From Burkholderiaceae bacterium (GTDB taxonomy: Bacteria; Pseudomonadota; Gammaproteobacteria; Burkholderiales; Burkholderiaceae_C): a stretch of 64,000 nucleotides of DNA. The stretch spans positions 124,001 to 188,000 of the forward strand of contig JAHCKM010000003.1 in NCBI GenBank assembly GCA_026125795.1. Direction: 5' to 3'. The position numbers were made by a program, and so were the translations under genes. This document shows positions 20,642 to 34,169 of this stretch, piece by piece. The stretch's first letter is position 1; each line of letters opens with the position of its first letter. The notes under the pieces are model-generated. The model was not told where the DNA came from and ran no database searches. It was given only the letters and a program-made list of their open reading frames with translations.

Positions 20642-21868
20642 ATGGATCTGAGCGCGAGTTGGGATTGGTTGCTGGGCTTGGCCAGTGATGGTTTGTGGGC
20701 CGATGCAACCTGGTGGCAGATCGTGCTGTTCACGCTCGTGACGACGCACATCACCATCGCATCGGTCACCATCTTTCTGCACCGGGCGCAAGCGCACCGC
20801 GCGCTCGAGCTGCACGCCATTCCGTCGCACTTCTTCCGCTTCTGGCTGTGGCTGACCACCGGCATGGTGACCAAGGAGTGGGTCGCGATCCACCGCAAGC
20901 ACCACGCCAAGTGCGAAACCGTTGACGACCCGCACAGTCCGGTCACGCGAGGCATCCGCACCGTGCTGCTGCAGGGCAGCGAGCTGTATCGCACCGAAGC
21001 CAAGAACACCGAGACGCTGGCCAAGTTCGGCCACAACACGCCGGATGACTGGCTCGAGCGCCGGCTCTACAGCCGCCACACCGTGCTCGGCGTGGCGCTC
21101 CTGCTTGTGATCGACCTGCTGCTGTTCGGTGCCATCGGCGCCACCGTGTGGGCGGTGCAGATGCTGTGGATCCCGATCACTGCGGCCGGCATCATCAACG
21201 GCGTCGGCCACTACTGGGGCTATCGCAACTTCGAGGCACCCGACGCGTCGACCAACATCGTGCCGTGGGGCGTGATCATCGGCGGCGAAGAGCTGCACAA
21301 CAACCATCACACCTATCCGACGTCGGCCAAGCTGTCGGTCAAGCGCTTCGAGTTCGACATCGGCTGGGGCTACATCCGCATCCTGCAGGCCCTGGGGCTG
21401 GCCCAGGTGCGCAAGACGCCGCCCCGGCTCGAGCTGGGGTCGGTCGCGCAGCAAGCCGATTCGCGCACGCTGGAAGCGATCATCGCCAACCGCTACGAGG
21501 TGATGGCGCAATACGCCAAGCAGGTACGCCGCGTCTGTGCCGGCGAACTCTCCAAGTTGCGCTCGCAAGGCCTCTCGCACGGCGTGCGCGGTGTCAACCT
21601 CAAGCTGGCGCGCCGTTGGCTGCACCGCGACGACGACAAGATTCCGCCGGCGGTGAAGCCGCAGCTGCAAAGCGCGATGGACGAGCACCCGATGCTGGCC
21701 AAGCTGGTGTCCATGCGCGAGGAGCTGCGCGCCCTGTGGACACGCACCAACGTGTCGCCGACGCAGCTCGTGGCCGACCTGCAGGCCTGGTGCCGCAAGG
21801 CCGAAGAAAGCGGCATCGCGATGCTGCAGGAGTTCTCGCTGCGGCTGCGGGCGGCTCAGGCCGCTTGA
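20642..21868 (+). CDS. Membrane acyl-CoA/acyl-lipid delta-9-type fatty acid desaturase
   Basis: The 408-residue di-iron membrane desaturase has the three histidine boxes: HRAQAHR (from residue 47), HRKHH (from 84) and HNNHH (from about 218). Four hydrophobic segments flank the boxes. After the last box about 185 residues remain, a long charged, probably helical C-terminal extension of unknown role. The enzyme would insert a double bond into saturated acyl chains using O2 and an electron donor not encoded here. ATG 20642 has AAAGGATGG upstream. It has its own -10 candidate and ends at a strong terminator. Confidence 0.92.
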   Translation: MDLSASWDWLLGLASDGLWADATWWQIVLFTLVTTHITIASVTIFLHRAQAHRALELHAIPSHFFRFWLWLTTGMVTKEWVAIHRKHHAKCETVDDPHSPVTRGIRTVLLQGSELYRTEAKNTETLAKFGHNTPDDWLERRLYSRHTVLGVALLLVIDLLLFGAIGATVWAVQMLWIPITAAGIINGVGHYWGYRNFEAPDASTNIVPWGVIIGGEELHNNHHTYPTSAKLSVKRFEFDIGWGYIRILQALGLAQVRKTPPRLELGSVAQQADSRTLEAIIANRYEVMAQYAKQVRRVCAGELSKLRSQGLSHGVRGVNLKLARRWLHRDDDKIPPAVKPQLQSAMDEHPMLAKLVSMREELRALWTRTNVSPTQLVADLQAWCRKAEESGIAMLQEFSLRLRAAQAA

Positions 21869-21884
21869 GGCAACGAGCAGCAAG

Positions 21885-21916
21885 AACAAAAGGGCCGCGC
21901 AAGCGGCCCTTTTGTT
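21885..21916. terminator. Bidirectional intrinsic terminator
   Basis: A perfect 14-bp stem (AACAAAAGGGCCGC / GCAA / GCGGCCCTTTTGTT) has a GNRA-type loop and A- and T-rich flanks. It lies between the convergent desaturase and rpmG genes and can terminate both. Confidence 0.9.
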
Positions 21917-21976
21917 CGACAGGGTTCGCCCAGCGAACCCGCTATCGTTGGTTGCAGGCCCGAGCCCGCGGTCCTT

Positions 21977-22144
21977 CTATTTCAGCTTGGTCTCTTTGTA
22001 GAGCACGTGCTTGCGTGCCTTGGGATCGAACTTGATGAACTCCAGCTTGTCCGGCGTGGTCTTCTTGTTCTTGTTGGTGGTGTAGAAGTGCCCGGTGCCG
22101 GCGGTGGACTCCAGCTTGATCTTTTCGCGTGCGCCCTTGGCCAT
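21977..22144 (-). CDS. rpmG: 50S ribosomal protein L33
   Basis: The 55-residue protein beginning [14 protein letters not shown] has the L33 signature around [11 protein letters not shown] and ends [11 protein letters not shown]. It lacks the paired cysteines of the zinc-binding L33 form. It follows rpmB by 13 bp and ends 61 bp before the shared terminator. Confidence 0.96.
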   Translation of the reverse strand: MAKGAREKIKLESTAGTGHFYTTNKNKKTTPDKLEFIKFDPKARKHVLYKETKLK

Positions 22145-22157
22145 GATGCATGCCCCT

Positions 22158-22391
22158 TCAGAGTTCGCCGCGGGCGCGCAGGTCGGCCACGACTTGGTCG
22201 ATGCCCACCTTGTCGATCAGGCGCAGCGCCGCGTTGCTCACGCGCAGGCGTACCCAGCGGTTCTCGCTTTCGATCCAGAAACGGCGGTACTGCAGGTTGG
22301 GCAGGAAACGACGCTTGGTCTTGTTGTTGGCGTGGGAGACGTTGTTGCCCACCATCGGGCGCTTGCCCGTGACTTGACAGACGCGTGCCAT
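22158..22391 (-). CDS. rpmB: 50S ribosomal protein L28
   Basis: The 77-residue protein begins [21 protein letters not shown], the conserved L28 N-terminus, and includes [18 protein letters not shown]. Its length is normal. It is first in the rpmB-rpmG operon, driven by the promoter just upstream. Confidence 0.97.
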   Translation of the reverse strand: MARVCQVTGKRPMVGNNVSHANNKTKRRFLPNLQYRRFWIESENRWVRLRVSNAALRLIDKVGIDQVVADLRARGEL

Positions 22392-22465
22392 GACGCAGCT
22401 CCGGTATTGCGGTTCGGTGTTGCTCGGGTCGCGGGCAGCCTCATGGCCGGCCGGCGAAGCCGCGC

Positions 22466-22471
22466 ATTATA
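22466..22471 (-). promoter_or_regulatory. -10 element for rpmB-rpmG
   Basis: Read on the minus strand the hexamer is a consensus TATAAT, 74 bases ahead of the rpmB ATG and just past the trxB stop. The -35 region is not obvious. Confidence 0.65.
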
Positions 22472-22498
22472 GCTGCAGAGCCTGGGGGCCTTCCGGCG

Positions 22499-23452
<954 letters not shown>

Positions 23453-23659
23453 TCAGCGCTCTTGAAAATCGGCCTGCAGCGTCGCGTGCAGCCGACGCCG
23501 ATTGTCACATGGGGGTGCCACCGGCTTCCGCCAAGGCATTCAATCGGCACAATAGCGGGCTTGTGCGATGCGGCCGATGACGGCGCGCTGCGCTGTGTGG
23601 CCCGGACCGGAGGTGGGGCGGGCCCGTTCGACAAAGCCTCAAAGGAAGGGGACTCCAAG

Positions 23660-24328
23660 ATGTCGATGTTGTCGAATCTCGACCTGATCCGCCGTGTGCC
23701 GCTGTTTTCGATGCTCACGGTCGAACAGGCTCAGGCCGTGGCCGACTCGGTGGTCAAGCGCCGTTTCCGGCGCGGCGAGCTGGTGGTCGAGCAAGGGCGC
23801 AAGAGCAATGCGCTGTTCATCCTGCTCAATGGCCGGGCCCGCGTGCTCACGTCGGATTCGCGCGGCCGCGAGGTGATCCTCGCGGTGCTCGAGGCGGGCG
23901 ACTATGTCGGCGAGATGAGCCTCATCGACAACGAGGCGCACTCGGCCACCGTGCGCTGCGAAGTGCAGACCGACATGCTGATCCTCGGCCGCGCCGACTT
24001 CGCGCGCTGCCTGCCCGAGAACTCCACGCTGTCGTACGCGATCCTGCGCGGTCTGGTGCGGCGCCTGCGCCATGCCGACCGGCAGATCGAGTCGCTGGCG
24101 CTCCTTGACGTGTATGGCCGTGTCGCGCGCACGCTGCTGGAGATGGCCGAGGAGGTCGACGGCATCAAGATCATCCGCAACAAGGTCTCGCGCCAGGACA
24201 TGGCCAAGGTGGTCGGTGCGTCGCGCGAGATGGTCAGCCGCGTGATGAAGGACCTGGAAGAGCGCGGCGTGATCGAGACGCAGGAGAACGGCTCCGTCGT
24301 GCTGAAGGAACGTCTGCATTCGGAGTGA
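23660..24328 (+). CDS. Crp/Fnr family transcription regulator
   Basis: The 222-residue protein has an N-terminal cyclic-nucleotide-binding fold (about 15-130; the ILAVLEAGDYVGEMSLID segment contains the GE motif of the phosphate-binding cassette) and a C-terminal winged helix (about 150-220) with recognition helix around SREMVSRVMKDLEERG. No N-terminal Fnr cysteines are present, so it is not an iron-sulfur oxygen sensor. Cyclic AMP or another ligand is possible. ATG 23660 is preceded by AAGGAAGGGG. Divergent trxB and downstream ftsK form its usual Burkholderiales neighbourhood. Confidence 0.92.
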   Translation: MSMLSNLDLIRRVPLFSMLTVEQAQAVADSVVKRRFRRGELVVEQGRKSNALFILLNGRARVLTSDSRGREVILAVLEAGDYVGEMSLIDNEAHSATVRCEVQTDMLILGRADFARCLPENSTLSYAILRGLVRRLRHADRQIESLALLDVYGRVARTLLEMAEEVDGIKIIRNKVSRQDMAKVVGASREMVSRVMKDLEERGVIETQENGSVVLKERLHSE

Positions 24329-24403
24329 CACGCCGCTGCGGGCGTCGTGAAACGCCTGTAACGGGCACCACCGGGCTCGACGTGCCGGGGCCCGCGCATC
24401 GGC

Positions 24404-24409
24404 CACAAT
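24404..24409 (+). promoter_or_regulatory. Candidate -10 box close to the ftsK start
   Basis: CACAAT ends seven bases before the ftsK ATG, so the expected start of transcription coincides with the start codon. A leaderless transcript would result. No good -35 is seen. Confidence 0.35.
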
Positions 24410-24416
24410 CGCAGGC

Positions 24417-26752
<2,336 letters not shown>

Positions 26753-26756
<4 letters not shown>

Positions 26757-27358
26757 ACAAGCTGCTTCTGGCGGCGCTGCTGGTGCTGGCGGGCGCTGCG
26801 CATGCCGATTCGGTGGAGCTGTTGCGCGACTTTGCGCAGAACGTTCGATCGGCCAGCGCCAGCTTCACGCAGACTGTGACATCGCCCGACGGTGCGAAAA
26901 AAAAGACCTCGTCGGGCCAGTTCGAGTTCGTGCGGCCGAACCGGTTTCGCTTCACCTATGCCAAGCCGTTCGAGCAGCAGATCGTTGCCGATGGCCAGAA
27001 GGTCTGGCTTTACGACGTCGATCTCAACCAGGTGACCGTGCGTCCGATGGCGCAGGCGCTGGGGGCCACGCCCGCAGCGCTGCTGGCCGGCGCCACGCTC
27101 GACAAGGAGTTCGATCTGAAGGCCGTGCCGGCCGCCGAAGGCCTGGAGTGGGTGCAGGCCACGCCGCGCGTCAAGGATGGGCCGATCCAGTCGATGCGCG
27201 TCGGCTTCAGAGGCAAGGAACTCGCCGCGCTCGACATCGTCGACGCGTTCGGCCAGCGCTCGGCGCTGCGCTTCACCGGACTGCAGCAGAACATCCAGCT
27301 GGCCGACGAGCAGTTCCGCTTCACGCCGCCCAAGGGCGCCGACGTCATCCAGCAGTGA
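26753..27358 (+). CDS. lolA: Outer-membrane lipoprotein carrier protein LolA
   Basis: The 201-residue periplasmic chaperone has a clear Sec signal peptide ([18 protein letters not shown], cleavage before DSVELL). The mature part has LolA features, including [10 protein letters not shown] and the conserved [15 protein letters not shown] with the Arg that lines the lipid cavity. It ferries lipoproteins from LolCDE to LolB. It is translationally coupled to ftsK by ATGA. Confidence 0.95.
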
Positions 27359-27458
27359 CGCCACGCGGTTCGCACCGGCGGTGAAGCCGGGCGACCGGTG
27401 GGCGTGCGCGCCGCCGGCGCGCCCGGGCCTGCACGGCGGCGCTGCGACAATGCGCGTC

Positions 27459-28856
27459 ATGGGCGAGCAGGAGTCGTTGTTCGACGGTGCCGACGGCGCG
27501 CGGCCCGCGGGCAGCGCGCCACACGATGCGCCGTTGGCCGACCGGCTTCGCCCGAAGACGCTCGACGAGGTGGTGGGCCAGCGCCATCTGCTGGGCCCGG
27601 GCCGGCCGCTGCGCGTTGCACTCGAGACCGGGCGACTGCACTCGATGATCCTGTGGGGACCGCCCGGCGTTGGCAAGACCACGATCGCGCGCCTGGTGGC
27701 GCACCTGGTCGATGCGCAGTTCATCGTGTTGTCGGCGGTGCTGTCGGGCGTGAAAGACATCCGCGATGCGGTGGAGCGTGCACGCGCGGCGCGCGCCGTC
27801 GGCCGCGCGAGCGTGGTGTTCGTCGACGAGGTGCACCGTTTCAACAAGGCGCAACAGGATGCCTTCCTGCCGCACGTGGAGTCGGGGCTGTTCACCTTCA
27901 TCGGCGCCACCACCGAGAACCCGTCGTTCGAAGTGAACTCCGCGCTGCTGTCACGCGCGACGGTCCACGTGCTCAAGCCGCTCCAACCCGACGAACTGAT
28001 CGAGCTGTTGTCGCGCGCCCGCGTGCTGCTGAAGGGCGGCGAGCTCACGGACGCTGCGCGCGACCGCCTGATCGGCTATGCCGATGGTGACGCTAGGCGC
28101 CTGCTCAACGCCTACGAGAATCTGGTCGGCATGGCCGATGGCGCGCCGTTGCTCGACGAGGCCATGCTCGAACGGACATTGGGCGAGCTGCTGCGCCGCT
28201 ACGACAAGGGCGGCGAGCAGTTCTACGACTCGATCTCGGCGCTGCACAAGGCGGTGCGCGGTTCCGACCCCGACGCGTCGCTGTACTGGGTGGCGCGCAT
28301 GCTCGACGGCGGCGTCGATCCGCGCTACGTGGCGCGCCGCGTCGTGCGCATGGCCAGCGAGGACATCGGGCTGGCCGATCCACGGGCCTTGGCCCTGGCC
28401 CTGGATGCGGCCGAGGTCTATGAGCGCCTCGGCAGCCCCGAGGGCGAGCTGGCGTTGGCGCAGGCCGTGGTGTATCTGAGCGTGGCGCCCAAGTCCAATG
28501 CCGTCTACACCGCGTGGGGCGCGGTGCGCGAATTCGTGCAAGCCGATGGCACAAGGCCGGTGCCTCTGCACCTGCGCAATGCACCGACCGGGTTGATGAA
28601 GCAGCTCGGCTACGGTCGCGGCTACCGTTATGCGCACGACGAGGCCGAGGCCTTTGCCGCCGGCGAGAACTACTGGCCCGACGGCGTGGCGCCGCAGCGC
28701 TTTTATGAGCCGGCGCCGCGCGGGCTGGAGCAGCGCATCGCCGAGCGGCTGGCCCAGCTGCGCGGCCTCAACGAAGCGGCCGCAAAACGCACGCCTGCGC
28801 AAGGGCCCACAAGCACGTCCGAGTCCGCGTCCGATACCCCGTCCGACAGCGATTAG
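27459..28856 (+). CDS. rarA: Replication-associated recombination protein RarA
   Basis: The 465-residue AAA+ ATPase has Walker A GPPGVGKT (67-74), Walker B VVFVDEVHRF, sensor 1 GATTENPSF and the C-terminal tetramerisation region typical of RarA/MgsA (AAA_assoc_2 and MgsA_C, including LYWVARMLDGG and SEDIGLADPRAL). It acts at stalled replication forks. ATG 27459 is chosen; another in-frame ATG at 27450 would add three residues but overlaps a GACAAT -10-like box. The C-terminus ends in a Ser/Thr-rich tail. Confidence 0.94.
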   Translation: MGEQESLFDGADGARPAGSAPHDAPLADRLRPKTLDEVVGQRHLLGPGRPLRVALETGRLHSMILWGPPGVGKTTIARLVAHLVDAQFIVLSAVLSGVKDIRDAVERARAARAVGRASVVFVDEVHRFNKAQQDAFLPHVESGLFTFIGATTENPSFEVNSALLSRATVHVLKPLQPDELIELLSRARVLLKGGELTDAARDRLIGYADGDARRLLNAYENLVGMADGAPLLDEAMLERTLGELLRRYDKGGEQFYDSISALHKAVRGSDPDASLYWVARMLDGGVDPRYVARRVVRMASEDIGLADPRALALALDAAEVYERLGSPEGELALAQAVVYLSVAPKSNAVYTAWGAVREFVQADGTRPVPLHLRNAPTGLMKQLGYGRGYRYAHDEAEAFAAGENYWPDGVAPQRFYEPAPRGLEQRIAERLAQLRGLNEAAAKRTPAQGPTSTSESASDTPSDSD

Positions 28857-28969
28857 ATGGGCCCCGGCCAGCGGGTATCCCCGGCCCTGGCGCGAAAACT
28901 GCACTCCTACAATCGCGCCGTCCGTGGAGGGGCCCGTCCGGGTTTCGAGCGGCGCACGAATACGGTTCG

Positions 28970-29893
28970 ATGGACGTCCTACTGCAGCAGATCATCAACG
29001 GCCTGGTGCTGGGCAGCGTGTATGCGCTGGTCGCACTGGGCTACACGATGGTCTACGGCATCATCAACCTGATCAATTTCGCGCACGGCGAGGTGCTGAT
29101 GGTCGGCGCGCTGGTGAGCTGGACGGTGATCACCGCGTTGGCCGACTCCGGCCTGCCGGGCTGGCTCAAGCTGCTGATCTCGCTGATCGTTGCGGTGGTG
29201 GTGTGTGCGGCCCTCAACTTCGTGATCGAGAAGGTGGCCTACCGGCCGCTGCGCAATGCGCCGCGCCTGGCGCCGCTGATCACCGCCATGGGCATGAGCC
29301 TGCTGCTGCAGACGCTGGCGATGATCATCTGGAAGCCCAACTACAAGCCCTATCCGATCCTGCTGCCGAGCGAGCCGTTCCACATCGGCGGCGCGGTGAT
29401 CAACACCACGCAGATCCTGATCCTGGTGTCCACGGCGGTCACGCTGGTCGGCCTGATGTGGCTGGTCAACCGCACCAAGCTCGGCCGCGCGATGCGCGCC
29501 ACCGCCGAAAACCCGCGCGTGGCCGCGCTGATGGGCGTCAAGCCCGACATGGTGATCTCGGCCACCTTCATCATCGGGGCGGCGCTGGCCGCGCTGGCCG
29601 GCGTGATGTACGCCGCCAACTACGGCACGGTGCAGCACACAATGGGCTTCATGCCCGGTCTGAAGGCGTTCACCGCGGCGGTGTTCGGCGGCATCGGTAA
29701 CCTGGCCGGCGCGGTGGTGGGCGGCGTGCTGCTCGGGCTGATCGAAGCGCTCGGCGCCGGCTACATCGGCACGCTGACCGGCGGCGTGCTCGGCAGCCAC
29801 TACCAGGACATCTTCGCCTTCATCGTGCTGATCCTGGTGCTGACGGTGCGGCCGCAGGGCCTGCTCGGCGAAAGGGTGGCCGACCGTGCCTGA
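28970..29893 (+). CDS. livH: Branched-chain amino acid ABC transporter permease LivH
   Basis: The 307-residue LivH-family permease has about eight hydrophobic segments and the conserved early segment YALVALGYTMVYGIINLINFAHGE. It forms the membrane channel with LivM. It opens the livHMGF operon. The 113-bp upstream spacer contains a TACAAT box, the likely promoter. LivM starts inside its last codons. Confidence 0.93.
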   Translation: MDVLLQQIINGLVLGSVYALVALGYTMVYGIINLINFAHGEVLMVGALVSWTVITALADSGLPGWLKLLISLIVAVVVCAALNFVIEKVAYRPLRNAPRLAPLITAMGMSLLLQTLAMIIWKPNYKPYPILLPSEPFHIGGAVINTTQILILVSTAVTLVGLMWLVNRTKLGRAMRATAENPRVAALMGVKPDMVISATFIIGAALAALAGVMYAANYGTVQHTMGFMPGLKAFTAAVFGGIGNLAGAVVGGVLLGLIEALGAGYIGTLTGGVLGSHYQDIFAFIVLILVLTVRPQGLLGERVADRA

Positions 29894-30992
29894 GAGTCTG
29901 TTGAAGAACAAGCTCCTGGTCTTCGTCGCGGTGGCGATCCTGCTGGTGGTACTGCCCGGTGCGGCGCAGTACGCCGGCAACTTCTGGGTGCGCATCATCG
30001 ATTTCGCGCTGCTGTACATCCTGCTGGCGCTCGGCCTGAACATCGTGGTCGGTTATGCCGGCCTGCTCGACCTCGGCTACATCGCGTTCTATGCGGTCGG
30101 CGCCTACATGTTCGGCCTGCTGGCGTCGCCGCACCTGAGCGACACGTTTCCGGCCATCAAGGAGATCTTCAGCGGCGGCCTGCACACGCCGCTGTGGGTC
30201 GTGATCCCGCTCGGCGCGGCGATCGCCGCGGTGGCCGGCGCCTTGCTCGGTGCACCCACGCTGAAGCTTCGCGGCGACTACCTCGCGATCGTCACGCTCG
30301 GCTTCGGCGAGATCATCCGCGTGTTCCTCAACAACCTCGACGCGCCGGTCAACATCACCAACGGCCCGAAGGGCCTGCTGCAGATCGACAGCTTCAAGAT
30401 CCCGCTGCTCGACTTCGATTTCGGCCGGCCCGGCGAACTGTTTGGCCTGGAGGTCTCGTCGGTCACCAAGTACTACTACCTGTTCCTGCTGATCGTCGTA
30501 GTCAGCGTGGTGATCTGCTACCGGCTCGAGCGCTCGCGCATCGGCCGCGCCTGGATGGCGATCCGCGAGGACGAGATCGCGGCCAAGGCAATGGGCATCA
30601 ACACGCGCAACATGAAGCTGCTGGCGTTTGCGATGGGTGCCACCTTCGGCGGCGTGTCGGGCGTTTTGTTCGCCACCTTCCAGCGCTTCATCTCGCCGGA
30701 GTCGTTCGCGCTGCACGAGTCGATCATGGTGGTGGCCATGGTGGTGCTGGGCGGCATCGGCCACATTCCCGGCGTGATCCTCGGCGCGTTGTTGCTGGCA
30801 TCTCTGCCCGAGGTGCTGCGCTGGGTGTCGGGCGAACTCGACCTGCAGGCGATGACCGGCGGGCGGCTCGACGCCGCGATCCTGCGCCAGTTGCTGATCG
30901 CGCTGGCGATGATCATCATCATGCTGGCGCGGCCGCGAGGCTTGTGGCCGTCGCCCGAGCACGGCAAGGCGGCGCCGGCGCCGGCCAGCTGA
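29886..30992 (+). CDS. livM: Branched-chain amino acid ABC transporter permease LivM
   Basis: The 368-residue permease starts at GTG and overlaps livH by eight bases. The LivM signature LGLNIVVGYAGLLDLGYIAFYAVGAY is clear, with about nine hydrophobic segments. The C-terminus ends in a short Ala/Pro tail after GLWPSPEHGKA. It is the partner of LivH; livG follows after 20 bp. Confidence 0.93.
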   Translation: MPESLLKNKLLVFVAVAILLVVLPGAAQYAGNFWVRIIDFALLYILLALGLNIVVGYAGLLDLGYIAFYAVGAYMFGLLASPHLSDTFPAIKEIFSGGLHTPLWVVIPLGAAIAAVAGALLGAPTLKLRGDYLAIVTLGFGEIIRVFLNNLDAPVNITNGPKGLLQIDSFKIPLLDFDFGRPGELFGLEVSSVTKYYYLFLLIVVVSVVICYRLERSRIGRAWMAIREDEIAAKAMGINTRNMKLLAFAMGATFGGVSGVLFATFQRFISPESFALHESIMVVAMVVLGGIGHIPGVILGALLLASLPEVLRWVSGELDLQAMTGGRLDAAILRQLLIALAMIIIMLARPRGLWPSPEHGKAAPAPAS

Positions 30993-31012
30993 TCCCGCGC
31001 ACGTCTCAGGCA

Positions 31013-31792
<780 letters not shown>

Positions 31793-31801
31793 GGTGATGT
31801 G

Positions 31802-31878
31802 GACCCCCACGCTCACTTCGTTCGCTGCCCCCCGAGGGGGCGCGGCCTTCCTTGGGGCGGCCCGGCGGAAGGCCGACC
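31802..31878. repeat. Intergenic hairpin element between livG and livF
   Basis: The first 41 bases (31802-31842) are identical to 48446-48486. An 8-bp outer stem follows: GGCCTTCC (31844-31851) with GGAAGGCC (31867-31874). The element fills nearly the whole 89-bp spacer and ends just before the livF start, so it sits inside a transcribed operon. Confidence 0.75.
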
Positions 31879-31881
31879 GCG

Positions 31882-32601
<720 letters not shown>

Positions 32602-32650
32602 CGCTTCCGCAGCCGGGCCGCGGAACCGTTGCCCGCGCCGGCGAACGAAG

Positions 32651-32689
32651 GTGAGTCGCGCCCTCCGGGGCGCGCGCTGTTGTACTCAC
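32651..32689 (+). terminator. Hairpin downstream of livF
   Basis: An inner stem CGCGCC/CTCCGG/GGCGCG sits within an outer GTGAGT...ACTCAC pairing, 49 bp past the livF stop. The T-tract is poor. It may terminate the liv operon or act in the leader of the next operon. Confidence 0.35.
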
Positions 32690-32804
32690 GCGACGGCCGG
32701 GTCGCCTGTCGGGCGTTATGCCGGCAGGATCACCCGGAGTGGCGGGTGGGGTTTTGTGCGGGCTCCGGCTCGATTCGAAGACAGTGTCGACAAAGGATTC
32801 GCTG

Positions 32805-34169
32805 ATGGAGTCCCCAACCCCGTTCCCGCCGACCTTCCTCTGGGGTGCGGCGACCTCGTCGTACCAGATTGAGGGTTCGCCGCTCGCCGATGGCGCCGGC
32901 GCCAGCATCTGGCACCGGTTCGTGCGCACGCCCGGCATGGTGCGCGACGGCGACACCGGCGATGTCGCGTGCGACCACTATCGCCGCTTCGACTCCGACG
33001 TGGCGCTGATGAAGCAGCTGGGCTTGAACGCCTACCGCTTCTCGATCGCCTGGGCGCGCGTGCTGCCGGATGGCCGCGGGCGCGTGAATGCGGCGGGCCT
33101 AAGCTTCTACGAGCGCCTGGTGGACCGCCTGCTGGCGGCCGGCATCCAGCCGATGGCCACGCTGTACCACTGGGACTTGCCGGCCGCGCTGGACGACCGC
33201 GGCGGATGGCTCAATCCCGACGTTGCCGACTGGTTCGCCGACTACGCCAGCGTGGTGTTCGGCGCGCTCGACGACCGCGTGAAGCTGTGGGCCACGCTCA
33301 ACGAGCCGTGGGTCGTGACCGACGGTGGGTATCTGTTCGGCACGCTCGCACCCGGCCACCGCAACGTCTTCGAGGCGCCGATCGCGTCGCACCACCTGAT
33401 GCGCGCGCACGGTCTGGCGGTGCAGGCCTATCGCGCCCAGGGCCGGCACCAGATCGGCCTGGTGGTCAACATCGAGCCGAAGTACCCGGCATCCGACAGC
33501 GCGGCCGATCGTGGCGCGACCGAGAGGGCGCATGCCTACATGAACCGCCAGTACCTGGATGCGGCGCTGCTCGGCACCTACCCCGAGGACCTGCGCGAGA
33601 TCTTCGGCGAGGCCTGGCCGCAGTGGCCGGCCGAGGACATGGCGCTGATCCGCCAGCCGCTGGACTTCATCGGCATCAACTACTACACCCGCGGCGTCAC
33701 GCGCCACGACGAGTCGTCTTGGCCGCTGCGCGCATCGCGCGTGCTGCAGAAGCGAGCCACCCACACCGAAACCGGATGGGAGGTGTTCCCGCAAGGGCTG
33801 ACCGATACGCTGGTGTGGGTCCGGCAGCGCTACGGCAACATCCCGCAATACGTCACCGAAAACGGCGCAGCTTTCTTCGACCCGCCGACAGCCGAAGGCG
33901 AGCGCATCGACGATCCGCTGCGCGTCGACTACCTGCGCAAGCACATCGCCGCGATCGCCGATGCGCTGCGCGCCGGCGTCGACCTGCGCGGTTATTTCGC
34001 CTGGTCGCTGCTCGACAACCTGGAATGGGCGCACGGATACTCCAAGCGCTTCGGCATCGTGCACGTCGACTTCGCGACCCAGACGCGCACGCCCAAGGCC
34101 AGCGCGCGCTACTACGCCGACGTGATCGCCGCGCACCGGCGCGGCGTCTCGGTGGGGGCCGCGCGATGA
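32805..34169 (+). CDS. GH1 family beta-glucosidase
   Basis: The 454-residue family 1 glycosidase has its acid/base Glu at E167 (TLNEPW) and nucleophile at E352 (YVTENGA). The N-terminal FLWGAATSSYQIEG is typical. There is no signal peptide, so it acts in the cytoplasm on short beta-glucosides brought in by the transporter encoded downstream. ATG 32805 is preceded by AAAGGATT. It is the first gene of a six-gene operon with ATGA- or GTGA-type junctions. Confidence 0.94.
   Translation: MESPTPFPPTFLWGAATSSYQIEGSPLADGAGASIWHRFVRTPGMVRDGDTGDVACDHYRRFDSDVALMKQLGLNAYRFSIAWARVLPDGRGRVNAAGLSFYERLVDRLLAAGIQPMATLYHWDLPAALDDRGGWLNPDVADWFADYASVVFGALDDRVKLWATLNEPWVVTDGGYLFGTLAPGHRNVFEAPIASHHLMRAHGLAVQAYRAQGRHQIGLVVNIEPKYPASDSAADRGATERAHAYMNRQYLDAALLGTYPEDLREIFGEAWPQWPAEDMALIRQPLDFIGINYYTRGVTRHDESSWPLRASRVLQKRATHTETGWEVFPQGLTDTLVWVRQRYGNIPQYVTENGAAFFDPPTAEGERIDDPLRVDYLRKHIAAIADALRAGVDLRGYFAWSLLDNLEWAHGYSKRFGIVHVDFATQTRTPKASARYYADVIAAHRRGVSVGAAR

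Noticed and set aside
20591..21889. Minus-strand open frame covering the whole desaturase gene
   Set aside because: The plus strand has three histidine boxes, a ribosome binding site and a terminator; the reverse frame is a compositional shadow.
32602..32804. LacI-type operator before the glucan operon
   Set aside because: No convincing inverted CGxxxxCG-type operator was seen; only a GC hairpin near livF.
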